From NCBI RefSeq assembly GCF_014243445.1, contig NZ_JACLQD010000005.1:310001-374000 (forward strand): a DNA stretch of 64,000 nt. Reading direction: 5' to 3'. Source of the stretch: Paragemmobacter straminiformis (lineage in GTDB: Bacteria; Pseudomonadota; Alphaproteobacteria; Rhodobacterales; Rhodobacteraceae). This document shows, piece by piece, positions 1-8,881 of the stretch. Position numbers and translations under genes: made by a program. Under the pieces are notes generated by a model. It searched no databases. It had not been told where the DNA came from and saw only the letters and a program-made list of their open reading frames with translations. Each line of letters begins with the position of its first letter. Within the stretch, counting starts at the first letter, position 1.

Positions 1-1
1 C

Positions 2-1048
2 GAGGCGAATGAGGGTGTCATCATCGTCGCTGCGACCAACCGCAAGGACGTTCTGGACCCCGCGCTCTTGCGTCCGGGCCGCTTCGACCGGCAGATCCAT
101 GTTCCCAACCCCGATATCAAGGGGCGCGAGAAGATACTTGGCGTCCATGCCCGCAAGGTGCCGCTTGGCCCCGATGTCGACCTGCGCACCATCGCGCGCG
201 GCACGCCGGGCTTTTCGGGTGCGGACCTCATGAACCTTGTCAACGAGGCGGCGCTCATGGCCGCGCGTGTGGGCCGCCGTTTCGTCACGATGGACGATTT
301 CGAGAATGCCAAGGACAAGGTCATGATGGGGGCCGAACGCCGCAGCATGGTCTTGACCGACGACCAGAAGGAAAAGACCGCCTATCACGAGGCAGGCCAT
401 GCCATCGTGGGCATGAACATGCCCAAGTGCGATCCGGTCTACAAAGCCACGATCATTCCGCGCGGCGGTGCGCTGGGCATGGTTGTCAGCCTGCCCGAGA
501 TGGACCGGCTGAACATGCACAAGGACGAAGGCAAGCAGAAGATCGCCATGACGATGGCGGGCAAGGCGGCCGAGATCATCAAATACGGGGAAGAGGGCGT
601 CTCGTCCGGCCCTGCGGGCGATATCCAGCAGGCCTCGTCGCTGGCGCGGGCGATGGTGATGCGCTGGGGCATGTCGGAAAAGGTCGGCAACATCGACTAT
701 GCCGAGGCGCATGAAGGCTATCAGGGCAATACGGCGGGTTTCTCGGTTTCGGCCGATACCAAGACGTTGATCGAGGCAGAGGTGAAGCGCCTGATCGACG
801 AAGGCTACGAGACCGCCTATCGCATCCTGACCGAGAAGGCCGATGATTTCGAGCGGCTGGCCAAGGGGCTTCTGGAATATGAAACCCTGACGGGCGACGA
901 AATCCGCAAGGTCATCGCCGGCGAGGCCCTTGGCAAGGACGACGACACCGCCGGTCCGGCCAGTGGCGGCGGGTCGATCGCCGCGATTCCGAAAACCAAG
1001 CCCAAGGCCCCCAAGGGTGGCGGGCTCGAACCGGAGCCGATGGTCTGA
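2..1048 (+). CDS. ftsH: ATP-dependent zinc metalloprotease FtsH, C-terminal part (5' end outside window)
   Basis: Membrane-anchored AAA+ protease that degrades misfolded membrane proteins and short-lived regulators. The reading frame is open from base 2, so the N-terminal membrane segments and Walker motifs lie upstream of the window. The visible part starts in the AAA+ module with the second region of homology ([22 protein letters not shown]), continues through the lid domain, and then the M41 peptidase domain with the zinc site HEAGH at about 385-402. A Gly/Pro/Lys-rich tail closes the protein, as in other alphaproteobacterial FtsH. A strong terminator follows within 30 bases. The assignment is certain; only the start is missing. 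Confidence 0.97.
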   Translation, partial: EANEGVIIVAATNRKDVLDPALLRPGRFDRQIHVPNPDIKGREKILGVHARKVPLGPDVDLRTIARGTPGFSGADLMNLVNEAALMAARVGRRFVTMDDFENAKDKVMMGAERRSMVLTDDQKEKTAYHEAGHAIVGMNMPKCDPVYKATIIPRGGALGMVVSLPEMDRLNMHKDEGKQKIAMTMAGKAAEIIKYGEEGVSSGPAGDIQQASSLARAMVMRWGMSEKVGNIDYAEAHEGYQGNTAGFSVSADTKTLIEAEVKRLIDEGYETAYRILTEKADDFERLAKGLLEYETLTGDEIRKVIAGEALGKDDDTAGPASGGGSIAAIPKTKPKAPKGGGLEPEPMV

Positions 1049-1071
1049 GGCTTTGCCGGACCGCTGAAAAT

Positions 1072-1112
1072 GAAAGCCCCGAAACCCGAGACGGTTTCGG
1101 GGCTTTCGTTTG
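1072..1112 (+). terminator. Rho-independent terminator of ftsH
   Basis: Perfect 15-bp stem, 1072-1086 pairing with 1093-1107, closed by a 6-base loop (CGAGAC). The foot of the stem ends in TTTCGTTT. It sits 24 bases after the ftsH stop codon. Confidence 0.9.
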
Positions 1113-1118
1113 GGACGG

Positions 1119-1237
1119 AGCCTGACACGGGGCAGGAAGATGCGGGGCCGCCTGACACGGGGCCGCCTGACACGGGGCCGAGAGGCTGGGGCCGGGAGAT
1201 ATGGGGCCGGGAGATGCGGGGCCGGGAGATGCAGGCC
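1119..1237 (+). repeat. Two adjoining 15-bp tandem repeats, degenerate
   Basis: Between ftsH and the MOSC gene, a unit GCCTGACACGGGGCC occurs about three times (the first copy interrupted), followed by a related unit GGGAGATGCGGGGCC about three times. Both units end in GGGGCC. The 15-base period keeps all frames open, which explains a spurious N-terminal extension of the MOSC reading frame. No function is apparent. The rest of the 300-base gap is GC-rich and featureless. Confidence 0.75.
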
Positions 1238-1350
1238 GAGGGGTCGGCCGCATGGCGGGGCTTGTGTGTCGCGCCGCAAGCGGCGAGGTTGGGGGCGACG
1301 GGGCTTTCCACACCGGAGGGCCGCCGCCTTGCCAATCTGCCGGAGGTTCC

Positions 1351-1950
1351 ATGCCTGCGTTGAAAGCCACCGCCTTCGTCGGCCGCATCGTCTGGCTGGG
1401 CCGTGTGCCCGACCGTGGACGGCAACTCGAGTCCGAACCCGTGCCGTCCCTGCGGGCCTCATTTGCGGGGCCCGAGGGAGAGGATCATGGCGGGCTGGTG
1501 CGGCCTTCGTGCAGTCGCGTGCTGGGGCTTTACCCGCGCGCGACCGAGATCAGGAACACGCGGCAGTTTTCGGTTCTGTCTGCCGAGGATCTGGCCGCCA
1601 TCGCCGGGCGCATGGGAATAGACCGGCTGGACCCCGCGCTGGTGGGGGCGACGATGATGATCGAGGGTATCCCCGATTTCAGCCGCATCCCGCCCTCGAG
1701 CCGCTTGCAGGCGGCGGGCGGGGCGACGCTGGTGGTGGATATGGAGAACCGCCCCTGCGTCTTGCCTGCCAAGCCGATCGAGGCGCGGCACCCCGGCCTT
1801 GGTGCGGCCTTCAAGCCCGCCGCGCAGGGCCGGCGCGGGGTGACGGCCTGGGTCGAGCGCGAGGGCATGCTGACCCTGGGCGAGGCGATCCGCCTGCATG
1901 TGCCGGACCAGCCGGTCTGGCCGCATCTGGCGCTTGCGCGGCGCGGATAG
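1351..1950 (+). CDS. MOSC domain-containing protein
   Basis: 199-residue protein with one MOSC domain, the beta-barrel fold shared with the C-terminus of molybdenum cofactor sulfurases and with YiiM/YuaD-type proteins. Family features visible are the NTRQFSVLSAEDLAAIA segment (about 69-85), the substrate-site segment IEGIPDFSRIPPSSRL (about 104-119), and the conserved cysteine in ENRPC (Cys136) that carries the persulfide or contacts the cofactor in relatives. The ATG at 1351 is preceded by CGGAGG and excludes the repeat-derived upstream frame. Its substrate is unknown; proteins of this size act on molybdenum cofactor or N-hydroxylated compounds. It is followed by a hairpin and is probably monocistronic. 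Confidence 0.85.
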   Translation: MPALKATAFVGRIVWLGRVPDRGRQLESEPVPSLRASFAGPEGEDHGGLVRPSCSRVLGLYPRATEIRNTRQFSVLSAEDLAAIAGRMGIDRLDPALVGATMMIEGIPDFSRIPPSSRLQAAGGATLVVDMENRPCVLPAKPIEARHPGLGAAFKPAAQGRRGVTAWVEREGMLTLGEAIRLHVPDQPVWPHLALARRG

Positions 1951-1964
1951 CGCGGGTGCAGCCG

Positions 1965-1992
1965 CGAAGATTTTTCGTCCGAAAAATCTTCG
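1965..1992. terminator. 13-bp perfect hairpin, probable bidirectional terminator
   Basis: 1965-1977 (CGAAGATTTTTCG) pairs perfectly with 1980-1992 across a two-base spacer, 14 bases after the MOSC stop. The AT-rich stem resembles the dispersed hairpin family found elsewhere in the window, although this copy has a shorter loop. Confidence 0.6.
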
Positions 1993-2054
1993 TCACGGTC
2001 GGCACGCCCTGTCTGCGGGAAGCGCGGGTGCAGCGGGTCTGCCTGCGGCAGTCG

Positions 2055-2116
2055 TGGAATGTATGTTCCATATTTGGAAAGATTTCCGCCCTTGTTCCAT
2101 AATTTCCGATCGGAAA
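2055..2116. promoter_or_regulatory. Cluster of TGGAA/TTCCA inverted repeats upstream of fhs (candidate operator)
   Basis: Three inverted repeats follow one another: TGGAA(2055-2059)/TTCCA(2066-2070), TGGAA(2075-2079)/TTTCC(2083-2087), and the perfect 14-base palindrome TTTCCGATCGGAAA at 2103-2116. The TGGAA-N-TTCCA pattern resembles operators of IclR-family regulators, which is known of that family; assigning it here is inference. The cluster lies 113-174 bases upstream of the fhs start and is a plausible control point for the one-carbon operon. Confidence 0.45.
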
Positions 2117-2228
2117 CCTGCGCTGGCGAAAATGGCGGGGAACATGTCGTAAAAGCCCACAACATAGTGCGTTTGGCCCGCTATCAAGTCGCAAACGGGG
2201 CATGAGCCTCCAACGGGAGCACGGGACC

Positions 2229-3905
2229 ATGGCATTCAAGACCGACATCGAGATCGCACGCGAGGCGAAGAAAAAGCCGATCATGGAGATCGGCGCCAAG
2301 CTCGGTATCCCGTCGGAGCATCTGCTGCCCTATGGCCATGACAAGGCCAAGGTGAGCCAGGAGTTCATCAAGTCGCTGGCGGGCAAGAAGGACGGCAAGC
2401 TGATCCTTGTGACCGCGATCAATCCGACGCCTGCGGGCGAAGGCAAGACGACCACGACGGTCGGTCTGGGCGACGGTCTGAACCGCATCGGCAAGAAGGC
2501 CGTGATCTGCATCCGCGAAGCCTCGCTTGGCCCGAACTTCGGCATGAAGGGTGGCGCGGCCGGGGGCGGCTATGCGCAGGTCGTGCCGATGGAGGAGATG
2601 AACCTTCACTTCACCGGCGACTTCCACGCGATCACCTCGGCTCACAACCTGCTGTCGGCCATGATCGACAACCACATCTACTGGGGCAACGAGCTGGACA
2701 TCGACGAGCGTCGCGTGATGTGGCGCCGCGTGATGGATATGAACGACCGCGCGCTGCGCGATATCGTCGTGTCGCTTGGCGGCGTGTCCAACGGCTTCCC
2801 GCGCCAGACCGGTTTCGATATCACGGTGGCGTCGGAAGTCATGGCGATCCTGTGCCTGTCGAACGACCTTGAGGATCTGCAGAAGCGTCTGGGCGACATC
2901 GTCGTGGCCTATACCCGTGCCAAGAAGCCGATCTACTGCCGCGACATCAAGGCCGATGGCGCGATGACCGTGCTGCTCAAGGATGCGATGCAGCCGAACC
3001 TTGTGCAGACGCTGGAGAACAACCCTGCTTTCGTGCATGGCGGCCCGTTTGCCAACATCGCCCACGGCTGCAACTCGGTCATTGCGACCAAGACCGCGCT
3101 GAAGCTGGGTGAATATGTCGTGACCGAAGCCGGTTTCGGCGCGGACCTTGGGGCCGAGAAGTTCTTCGACATCAAGTGCCGCAAAGCGGGCCTGAAGCCT
3201 GCCGCTGCGGTGATCGTGGCCACGGTGCGCGCGATGAAGATGAACGGCGGCGTGGCCAAGGCCGATCTGGGTGCCGAGAATGTCGATGCCGTCAAGAAGG
3301 GCTGCCCGAACCTTGGCCGCCACATCGCCAACGTGAAATCCTTCGGCGTTCCGGTCGTCGTAGCGATCAACCACTTCTACAGCGACACCGATGCCGAAGT
3401 GGCGGCGGTAAAGGCCTTTGTCGCCGAGCAGGGCGCGGAAGCGATCCTGTGCAAGCATTGGGCGAACGGCTCGGCCGGGATCGAGGATCTGGCGCACAAG
3501 GTCGTGGCGCTGGCGGAATCGGGTGCGTCGAACTTTGCCCCGCTCTACCCCGACGAAATGCCGCTGTTCCAGAAGATCGAGACCATCGCCAAGCGCATCT
3601 ACCATGCCGACGAGGTGATTGCCGACAAGTCGATCCGCGACCAGCTCAAGGGCTGGGAAGCGGCGGGCTACGGCCATCTGCCGATCTGCGTGGCCAAGAC
3701 GCAATACAGCTTCACCACCGATCCGACCGTGCGCGGCGCCCCCACGGGCCACACGGTTCCGGTGCGCGAAGTGCGGCTTTCGGCAGGGGCCGGTTTCATC
3801 GTGGTGATCTGCGGCGAGATCATGACCATGCCGGGCCTGCCCAAGGTGCCGTCGGCCGAGGTGATCCGGCTGAACGACCAGGGCAACGTCGAGGGTCTGT
3901 TCTAA
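2229..3905 (+). CDS. fhs: Formate--tetrahydrofolate ligase
   Basis: Joins formate to tetrahydrofolate using ATP, giving 10-formyl-THF; cytoplasmic one-carbon metabolism. The 558-residue length is usual for the family. The ATP site [12 protein letters not shown] (about residues 66-77) and the conserved [20 protein letters not shown] block are intact. An in-frame codon at 2202 would add nine residues, but the ATG at 2229 gives the canonical [10 protein letters not shown] start and has a purine-rich site before it. It heads a cluster with chorismate mutase and two folD genes, so formyl-, methenyl- and methylene-THF can be interconverted by neighbouring products. In marine and photosynthetic relatives this set serves demethylation of betaines and similar compounds (inference here). 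Confidence 0.97.
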   Translation: MAFKTDIEIAREAKKKPIMEIGAKLGIPSEHLLPYGHDKAKVSQEFIKSLAGKKDGKLILVTAINPTPAGEGKTTTTVGLGDGLNRIGKKAVICIREASLGPNFGMKGGAAGGGYAQVVPMEEMNLHFTGDFHAITSAHNLLSAMIDNHIYWGNELDIDERRVMWRRVMDMNDRALRDIVVSLGGVSNGFPRQTGFDITVASEVMAILCLSNDLEDLQKRLGDIVVAYTRAKKPIYCRDIKADGAMTVLLKDAMQPNLVQTLENNPAFVHGGPFANIAHGCNSVIATKTALKLGEYVVTEAGFGADLGAEKFFDIKCRKAGLKPAAAVIVATVRAMKMNGGVAKADLGAENVDAVKKGCPNLGRHIANVKSFGVPVVVAINHFYSDTDAEVAAVKAFVAEQGAEAILCKHWANGSAGIEDLAHKVVALAESGASNFAPLYPDEMPLFQKIETIAKRIYHADEVIADKSIRDQLKGWEAAGYGHLPICVAKTQYSFTTDPTVRGAPTGHTVPVREVRLSAGAGFIVVICGEIMTMPGLPKVPSAEVIRLNDQGNVEGLF

Positions 3906-3925
3906 GGCGCTCGTCTTGCGAAACG

Positions 3926-3950
3926 GGGCGCGAGGGTTTACCTCGCGCCC
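3926..3950. other. 10-bp perfect hairpin between fhs and chorismate mutase
   Basis: 3926-3935 (GGGCGCGAGG) pairs with 3941-3950 across the loop GTTTA. There is no T-run, so it is more likely an mRNA stabiliser or processing hairpin within the operon than a terminator. Confidence 0.6.
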
Positions 3951-3971
3951 TGTAAGACGAAAGGCGCGGCG

Positions 3972-4271
3972 ATGAAGCAACCGGCGGAATGCGAGACGAT
4001 GGCGGATATCCGGGCCGAGATCGACCGGCTGGATGCAGAGTTGGTGGCCCTGTTCGCGCAGCGTGTGGGCTATATCGACCGCGCCGCCGAGATCAAGGCG
4101 CAGGTCGGTCTGCCGGCGCGGATCAACAGCCGCGTCGAGGAAGTGATCGCCAATGTGCGGCGGCACGCCGAGGCGCAGGGCCTGCCGCCGGACAAGCTTG
4201 AAAAGCTGTGGCGCAAGCTGGTCGAATGGTCGATCGAACGGGAAGAAAGCCAACTGGGCCGCGACGACTGA
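3972..4271 (+). CDS. Chorismate mutase, AroQ class
   Basis: 99-residue all-helical AroQ-type chorismate mutase that converts chorismate to prephenate, cytoplasmic. The pattern IRAEIDRLDAELVALFAQRVGYIDRAAEIKA, with Arg and Lys at the active-site spacing, and the later RVEEVIANVRRHAEAQGL segment match the small free-standing mutases (PchB/AroQ). It is sandwiched between fhs and folD, a gene order seen in Rhodobacteraceae without an obvious metabolic reason. A PchB-like isochorismate-pyruvate lyase activity cannot be excluded from sequence. The next folD starts 36 bases downstream, so co-transcription is likely. Confidence 0.85.
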   Translation: MKQPAECETMADIRAEIDRLDAELVALFAQRVGYIDRAAEIKAQVGLPARINSRVEEVIANVRRHAEAQGLPPDKLEKLWRKLVEWSIEREESQLGRDD

Positions 4272-4306
4272 CCGTCGCTGCCGCAGCTGGGGGAAACGGG
4301 CGGCGG

Positions 4307-5185
4307 ATGACGGCAACGGTGATCGACGGCAGGGCCATTGCGGCCCGCATGACGGCAGAGGTCGCGCAAGAGGCGGCCGCGCTGGCACAGGCGGGCTGGG
4401 AGCCGCGTCTGGTGTCGATCTCGGTCGGGGATGTTGCGGCGGCAGAGCTTTACGTGCGCAACCAGCGCCGGCAGGCCGAGGCGGCAGGAGTCGCCTTCGA
4501 GGCGCGCAACTATCCCGAGACCATCAGTCTCGAGCAGTTGACAGGCGTGCTGGCGGGGCTGAATGCCGATCCGCGTGTGAACGGCATCATCATCCAGCGC
4601 CCGCTGCCTGCGCATATTCCGGTGAAGGCTTTGCAGAAAGCCGTGCATCCGTTGAAGGATGTCGAGGGGATGCATCCGGCAAGCATCGGGAACATCGTCT
4701 ACAACGATCTTGCGCTTGGTCCCTGCACGGCGGTTGCGGCTGTCGAGATCCTGAAAACCCTGCCGCTGAAGGTCGAGGGGCTGGATGTCTGCGTGATCGG
4801 GCATTCCGAGATCGTGGGCAAGCCGATCGCCTTTCTGATGATGGGGCTGGGGGCCACGGTTACGGTCTGCCACCATATGACACGGCAGGTCGCGGTTCAC
4901 AGCCGCGCGGCCGATGCGGTCTTTGTGGCCGTTGGCAAGCCGGGCCTTGTGACGGGCAATATGTTGAAGCCGGGGGCGGCGTTGATCGACATCGGGATAA
5001 ACCGTGTCGAGGGTCGCACGGTGGGTGATGCCGATTACGACAGCTGCGCCGAGGTGGCGGGCTGGATCACCCCTGTCCCCGGTGGCGTGGGGCCGGTGAC
5101 GGTGGCGGTGCTGCTGAAGAATGCGGTTCTGGCGACACGGATGCAAAGAGACCATTACAGCGCCGCTTTCGCGGCTGCGGTTTGA
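4307..5185 (+). CDS. folD: FolD-family methylene-THF dehydrogenase homologue with altered active site
   Basis: 292-residue FolD-type protein (methylene-THF dehydrogenase/methenyl-THF cyclohydrolase fold). The nucleotide-binding segment [11 protein letters not shown] and the C-terminal [10 protein letters not shown] signature are intact. Active-site positions differ from the paralogue next door: the catalytic YxxxK lysine is Gln (YVRNQ instead of YVKNK), the KDVDG loop reads KDVEG, and QLPLP reads QRPLP. The lysine is essential for cyclohydrolase chemistry in characterised FolD enzymes, so this copy may be dehydrogenase-only or act on a different substrate (inference). The ATG at 4307 follows a GGGGGAAACGGG stretch; longer upstream starts would overlap the mutase. 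It lies between chorismate mutase and the second folD. Confidence 0.88.
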   Translation: MTATVIDGRAIAARMTAEVAQEAAALAQAGWEPRLVSISVGDVAAAELYVRNQRRQAEAAGVAFEARNYPETISLEQLTGVLAGLNADPRVNGIIIQRPLPAHIPVKALQKAVHPLKDVEGMHPASIGNIVYNDLALGPCTAVAAVEILKTLPLKVEGLDVCVIGHSEIVGKPIAFLMMGLGATVTVCHHMTRQVAVHSRAADAVFVAVGKPGLVTGNMLKPGAALIDIGINRVEGRTVGDADYDSCAEVAGWITPVPGGVGPVTVAVLLKNAVLATRMQRDHYSAAFAAAV

Positions 5186-5207
5186 CAGGGAAAAAGGGAG
5201 CGGGGAC

Positions 5208-6098
5208 ATGGTGGCCAAGGTGATCGACGGCAAGGCTTTCGCGGCGAATGTGCGCGGGCAGGTGGCCGGGCATGTGGCGAAGCTGAAGGCGGACAAGGGC
5301 ATCACGCCCGGTCTGGCCGTGGTGCTGGTGGGCGAGGACCCCGCGAGCAAGGTCTACGTCAAGAACAAGCACGCCTCGACCATCGAGGTGGGCATGGAAA
5401 GCTTCGAGCATCGGCTTCCGGCCGAAACCTCGGAAGCCGATCTGCTGGCGCTGATCCACAGGCTGAACGGCGATCCGGCGGTGCATGGCATTCTGGTGCA
5501 ATTGCCGCTGCCCAAGCATCTGGACAGCGAGTTGATCATCAACAGCATCGATCCGGCCAAGGATGTGGACGGGTTCCACATCTCGAACGTCGGTCTGCTG
5601 GGCACGGGGCAGAAAAGCATGGTGCCCTGCACGCCGCTGGGCTGCCTGATGATGCTGCGCGACCACCACGGCAGCCTTGCGGGGATGAATGCGGTGGTCG
5701 TCGGGCGGTCAAACATCGTGGGCAAGCCGATGGCGCAGCTGCTGCTGGGCGATAGCTGCACGGTGACGATTGCCCACAGCCGCACCAAGGATCTGGCCGA
5801 GGTGTGCAAGCGCGCCGATATTCTGGTTGCTGCCGTGGGGCGGCCCGAGATGATCACGGGCGACATGGTCAAGCCGGGGGCTACGGTGATCGACGTGGGC
5901 ATCAACCGGATCGAGCGGGACGGCAAGGCCAAGCTGGTGGGCGATGTGCATTACGACAGTGCCGCTGCCGTGGCCGGGGCGATCACGCCCGTGCCGGGGG
6001 GCGTGGGGCCGATGACCATCGCCTGCCTGCTGGCCAATACGCTGACCGCCTGCTGCCGCGCGAACGGCTTGCCTGAGCCGAAGGGGCTGACGGCCTGA
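5208..6098 (+). CDS. folD: Bifunctional methylene-THF dehydrogenase / methenyl-THF cyclohydrolase
   Basis: 296-residue canonical FolD, which interconverts 5,10-methylene-THF, methenyl-THF and 10-formyl-THF with NADP. All key residues are present: YVKNK with the catalytic lysine, [15 protein letters not shown], the Rossmann motif [11 protein letters not shown] and [10 protein letters not shown]. The ATG at 5208 follows AGCGGGGAC at good spacing and gives the standard MVAKVIDGK start. It ends the fhs-aroQ-folD-folD cluster and is followed by a terminator. Together with fhs it gives a complete route between formate and methylene-THF. Confidence 0.96.
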   Translation: MVAKVIDGKAFAANVRGQVAGHVAKLKADKGITPGLAVVLVGEDPASKVYVKNKHASTIEVGMESFEHRLPAETSEADLLALIHRLNGDPAVHGILVQLPLPKHLDSELIINSIDPAKDVDGFHISNVGLLGTGQKSMVPCTPLGCLMMLRDHHGSLAGMNAVVVGRSNIVGKPMAQLLLGDSCTVTIAHSRTKDLAEVCKRADILVAAVGRPEMITGDMVKPGATVIDVGINRIERDGKAKLVGDVHYDSAAAVAGAITPVPGGVGPMTIACLLANTLTACCRANGLPEPKGLTA

Positions 6099-6151
6099 GT
6101 GCGGGCCTTGGTCCGAACGGGGTGTTCGGAACGGGCTGTTCGGAACGGGGG

Positions 6152-6178
6152 GGGCGGTCCTGCGGGGCCGCCCTTTTT
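6152..6178 (+). terminator. Rho-independent terminator of the fhs-folD cluster
   Basis: GGGCGG at 6152-6157 pairs with CCGCCC at 6168-6173, followed directly by TTTTT. Upstream, the 12-mer GTTCGGAACGGG is repeated twice in tandem (about 6123-6150). Confidence 0.8.
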
Positions 6179-6829
6179 CTATCGCGGAAGCGGGCAGGGG
6201 ATGGCGCGGGGGCCTGTCAGGATGGCCAGCGCCTTTGGCCCCATAAGGCCCGACAGCGCCGGATCGTCGTGGCGCATCCCGCCCGTATAGGCCCCGAAGG
6301 CGGGCAGGATCAGGCGGTCGGCGTCGAGCAGGAAGCAGGGGCGCGACTGGCCTGCAAGGCGCAGTTTGGGGTGGTAGTGGCCCGAGACTTCTCCCTTGGC
6401 CCCCGCCTGTGCGATGTGGCGGAAGGTGAGCGGGCCAAGCGCGAGTTCCGCGCGGTGGGTGCCGCCGATGTCTATGGGGCCCGCATCGTGGTTGCCTTCG
6501 ATCCAGACCCAGTCGCGGCCCGCCATGAGACGGGCGAGCCAGAGGCGTTCGGCGTCCGGCATCGCATCGGCGGCGGCGAGGTCGTCGAAACTGTCGCCAA
6601 GGCAGATGACGGTTTCGGAGCGCGTCGCCTCGATGGCCGCATCGAGGCGGGCAAGGGTTTCGCGCGTCTCGTAGGGGGGCAGAAGCGTGCCGCCGCGGCG
6701 GGCAAGGCGTTCGGATTTCCCAAGATGCAGGTCCGAGACGCAGAGAAGCCGCCGCTCGGGCCAATGCAGCGCGCCCGAGGCGAGGGCGCTGAGGGCGGTT
6801 TCGGCAAAGGTGAAGGCATGGGCGGTCAT
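6179..6829 (-). CDS. pdeM: Ligase-associated DNA damage response endonuclease PdeM-like metallophosphoesterase
   Basis: About 216-residue calcineurin-like phosphoesterase. The di-metal motifs appear in order: SDLHLGKSE (about 32-40), GDSFDD, GNHD and GHYHPK. The N-terminal WPERRLLCVSDLHLGKSE stretch is typical of the PdeM group, often encoded near a DNA ligase and the Lhr-type helicase in a DNA repair cassette; those partners are not in this window. The ATG at 6829 is chosen because it gives the usual short N-terminus before the first strand; an upstream ATG at 6865 is possible. It converges on the folD terminator. Confidence 0.8.
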   Translation of the reverse strand: MTAHAFTFAETALSALASGALHWPERRLLCVSDLHLGKSERLARRGGTLLPPYETRETLARLDAAIEATRSETVICLGDSFDDLAAADAMPDAERLWLARLMAGRDWVWIEGNHDAGPIDIGGTHRAELALGPLTFRHIAQAGAKGEVSGHYHPKLRLAGQSRPCFLLDADRLILPAFGAYTGGMRHDDPALSGLMGPKALAILTGPRAIPCPLPR

Positions 6830-6997
6830 GCGCTGGTTGATGGCCGATGGGGCAAGGCTTGGCAAGGGCAGCGCCGCGCTTGCGGGGGGCCATGCTTGCG
6901 GGGCAAGCCCTTCCCTTTGGTCTGCGGGCGCGGATAGGCTGGCGCTTCGGCGGCCCCGTGCCGTGCCAGAGCCGCGCGAGTGTCGGCCCTGTGGTGA

Positions 6998-7030
6998 CTG
7001 GACTTAAGCGGGTCTGGCGTCTGGCCCTAA
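6998..7030 (+). promoter_or_regulatory. Direct repeats resembling a TauR operator upstream of xsc
   Basis: CTGGACTTAA at 6998-7007 is followed by CTGGCCCTAA at 7021-7030, a start-to-start spacing of 23 bases, about two helical turns. TauR, the MocR/GntR-type activator of taurine genes in Rhodobacter capsulatus, has been described as binding CTGGACYTAA direct repeats (from memory). The pair lies 76-108 bases before the xsc start. No tauR gene is in the window. Confidence 0.55.
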
Positions 7031-7105
7031 GGTTGGGTCGGGGGCGGGGGTAGAAAGCCGCAAAGTGCCGTGCGTTCGGGCGCGGCGGGATCAGGAGTGA
7101 CTTCG

Positions 7106-8881
7106 ATGAAGATGACCACGGAAGAAGCCTTTGTGAAAGTGTTGCAGATGCACGGCATCGAGCATGCCTTCGGCATCATCGGGTCCGCCTTCATGCCGAT
7201 CTCGGACCTGTTCCCGCGGGCGGGCATCGCGTTCTGGGACTGCGCGCACGAAGGCTCGGGCGGGATGATGGCGGATGGCTATACCCGCGCCTCGGGCAAG
7301 ATGAGCATGATGATCGCCCAGAACGGGCCGGGGATCACCAACTTCGTCACCGCCGTAAAGACCGCCTACTGGAACCACACGCCGCTGTTGCTGGTCACGC
7401 CGCAGGCGGCGAACAAGACCATCGGCATGGGCGGCTTTCAGGAAGTCGAGCAGATGGCGCTGTTCAAGGATATGGTCGCCTATCAGGAAGAGGTGCGCGA
7501 CCCTTCGCGCGTGGCCGAGGTGCTGAACCGCGTGATCCTTCAGGCCAAGCGCCATTCCGCCCCCGCGCAGATCAACATGCCGCGCGATTATTTCACGCAA
7601 GTCATCGACATCGACCTGCCCGCGATCGTGGAATTCGAGCGGCCCTCGGGCGGCGAGGCGGCCATTGCCGAGGCGGCGGCGCTGCTGTCGTCGGCGAAGT
7701 TCCCCGTGATCCTGAACGGTGCGGGCGTGGTGATCGGCGGCGCGATTCCGGCAAGCATGGCGCTGGCCGAGCGGCTGACCGCGCCTGTCTGCGTGGGCTA
7801 CCAGCACAATGACGCCTTTCCCGGCAGCCATCCGCTGTTTGCGGGGCCGCTGGGCTATAACGGGTCCAAGGCGGGGATGGAGCTGATCGCGCAGGCCGAT
7901 GTGGTGCTGTGCCTTGGCACGCGGCTCAACCCGTTCTCGACCCTGCCGGGCTATGGGCTGGATTACTGGCCCAAAGAGGCCAAGATCATTCAGGTCGACA
8001 TCAACCCCAACCGGATCGGGCTGACCAAGAAGGTGACGGTCGGGATCGTCGGCGATGCGAAGAAGGTGGCCGAGGGGATTCTGGCGCGGCTTTCGGGCAC
8101 GGCGGGGGATGCGGGGCGCGATGCGCGGCGTGACACCATCGCCACGACGAAAAGCCGCTGGGCACAGCAGCTTGCCAGCATGGACCACGAGGATGACGAT
8201 CCGGGCACCACGTGGAACCAGCGCGCGCGGGCGGACAAGCCCGAATGGATGAGCCCGCGCATGGCGTGGCGTGCCATCCAGAGCGCGCTGCCGAAGGAGG
8301 CAATCATCTCGTCCGATATCGGCAACAACTGCGCCATCGGCAACGCCTATCCGACATTCGAGGCGGGGCGGAAATATCTGGCGCCGGGCCTGTTCGGGCC
8401 GTGCGGTTATGGCCTGCCCTCGATCATCGGGGCCAAGATCGGTTGCCCCGACACGCCGGTCGTGGGCTTTGCGGGGGACGGCGCTTTCGGGATTGCGGTG
8501 ACGGAACTGACCGCCATCGGGCGGCCCGAATGGCCCGCGATCACGATGGTCGTGTTCCGCAACTACCAGTGGGGCGCCGAGAAGCGCAATTCGACCCTGT
8601 GGTATGACGACAATTTCGTCGGGACCGAACTGGATACGCAGGTGTCCTATGCGGGCATCGCCAAGGCTTGCGGCTTGCAGGGCGTTCAGGCCCGCACGAT
8701 GGAGGAACTGCGCGACGCGCTGGCCAAGGCCATCGACGACCAGATGAAGCATGGCAAGACGACGCTGATCGAGGCGCTGATCAATCAGGAACTGGGCGAG
8801 CCTTTCCGCCGCGATGCCATGAAGAAGCCGGTTGCGGTGGCGGGGATCTCCAAGGCGGATATGCGCCCGCAGGTGGTTTGA
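7106..8881 (+). CDS. xsc: Sulfoacetaldehyde acetyltransferase
   Basis: Thiamine-diphosphate enzyme that cleaves sulfoacetaldehyde with phosphate to acetyl phosphate and sulfite, the convergence point for taurine, isethionate and other C2 sulfonates; cytoplasmic. The 591-residue length and the diagnostic opening MKMTTEEAFVKVLQMHGIEHAFGIIGSAFMPISDLFP fit Xsc. The ThDP motif runs from GDGAFG to the Asn in FRNYQWGAEK. The ATG at 7106 has AGGAG nine bases upstream, excluding the longer frame from 7070. Its stop overlaps the next start (TGATG), so xsc, the exporter and ackA are translationally coupled. The enzymes that make sulfoacetaldehyde are not in the window. Confidence 0.95.
   Translation: MKMTTEEAFVKVLQMHGIEHAFGIIGSAFMPISDLFPRAGIAFWDCAHEGSGGMMADGYTRASGKMSMMIAQNGPGITNFVTAVKTAYWNHTPLLLVTPQAANKTIGMGGFQEVEQMALFKDMVAYQEEVRDPSRVAEVLNRVILQAKRHSAPAQINMPRDYFTQVIDIDLPAIVEFERPSGGEAAIAEAAALLSSAKFPVILNGAGVVIGGAIPASMALAERLTAPVCVGYQHNDAFPGSHPLFAGPLGYNGSKAGMELIAQADVVLCLGTRLNPFSTLPGYGLDYWPKEAKIIQVDINPNRIGLTKKVTVGIVGDAKKVAEGILARLSGTAGDAGRDARRDTIATTKSRWAQQLASMDHEDDDPGTTWNQRARADKPEWMSPRMAWRAIQSALPKEAIISSDIGNNCAIGNAYPTFEAGRKYLAPGLFGPCGYGLPSIIGAKIGCPDTPVVGFAGDGAFGIAVTELTAIGRPEWPAITMVVFRNYQWGAEKRNSTLWYDDNFVGTELDTQVSYAGIAKACGLQGVQARTMEELRDALAKAIDDQMKHGKTTLIEALINQELGEPFRRDAMKKPVAVAGISKADMRPQVV

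Noticed and set aside
1201-1350. N-terminal extension of the MOSC protein
   Set aside because: The extra 50 codons come from the 15-bp tandem repeat and lack a ribosome binding site; the ATG at 1351 has CGGAGG.
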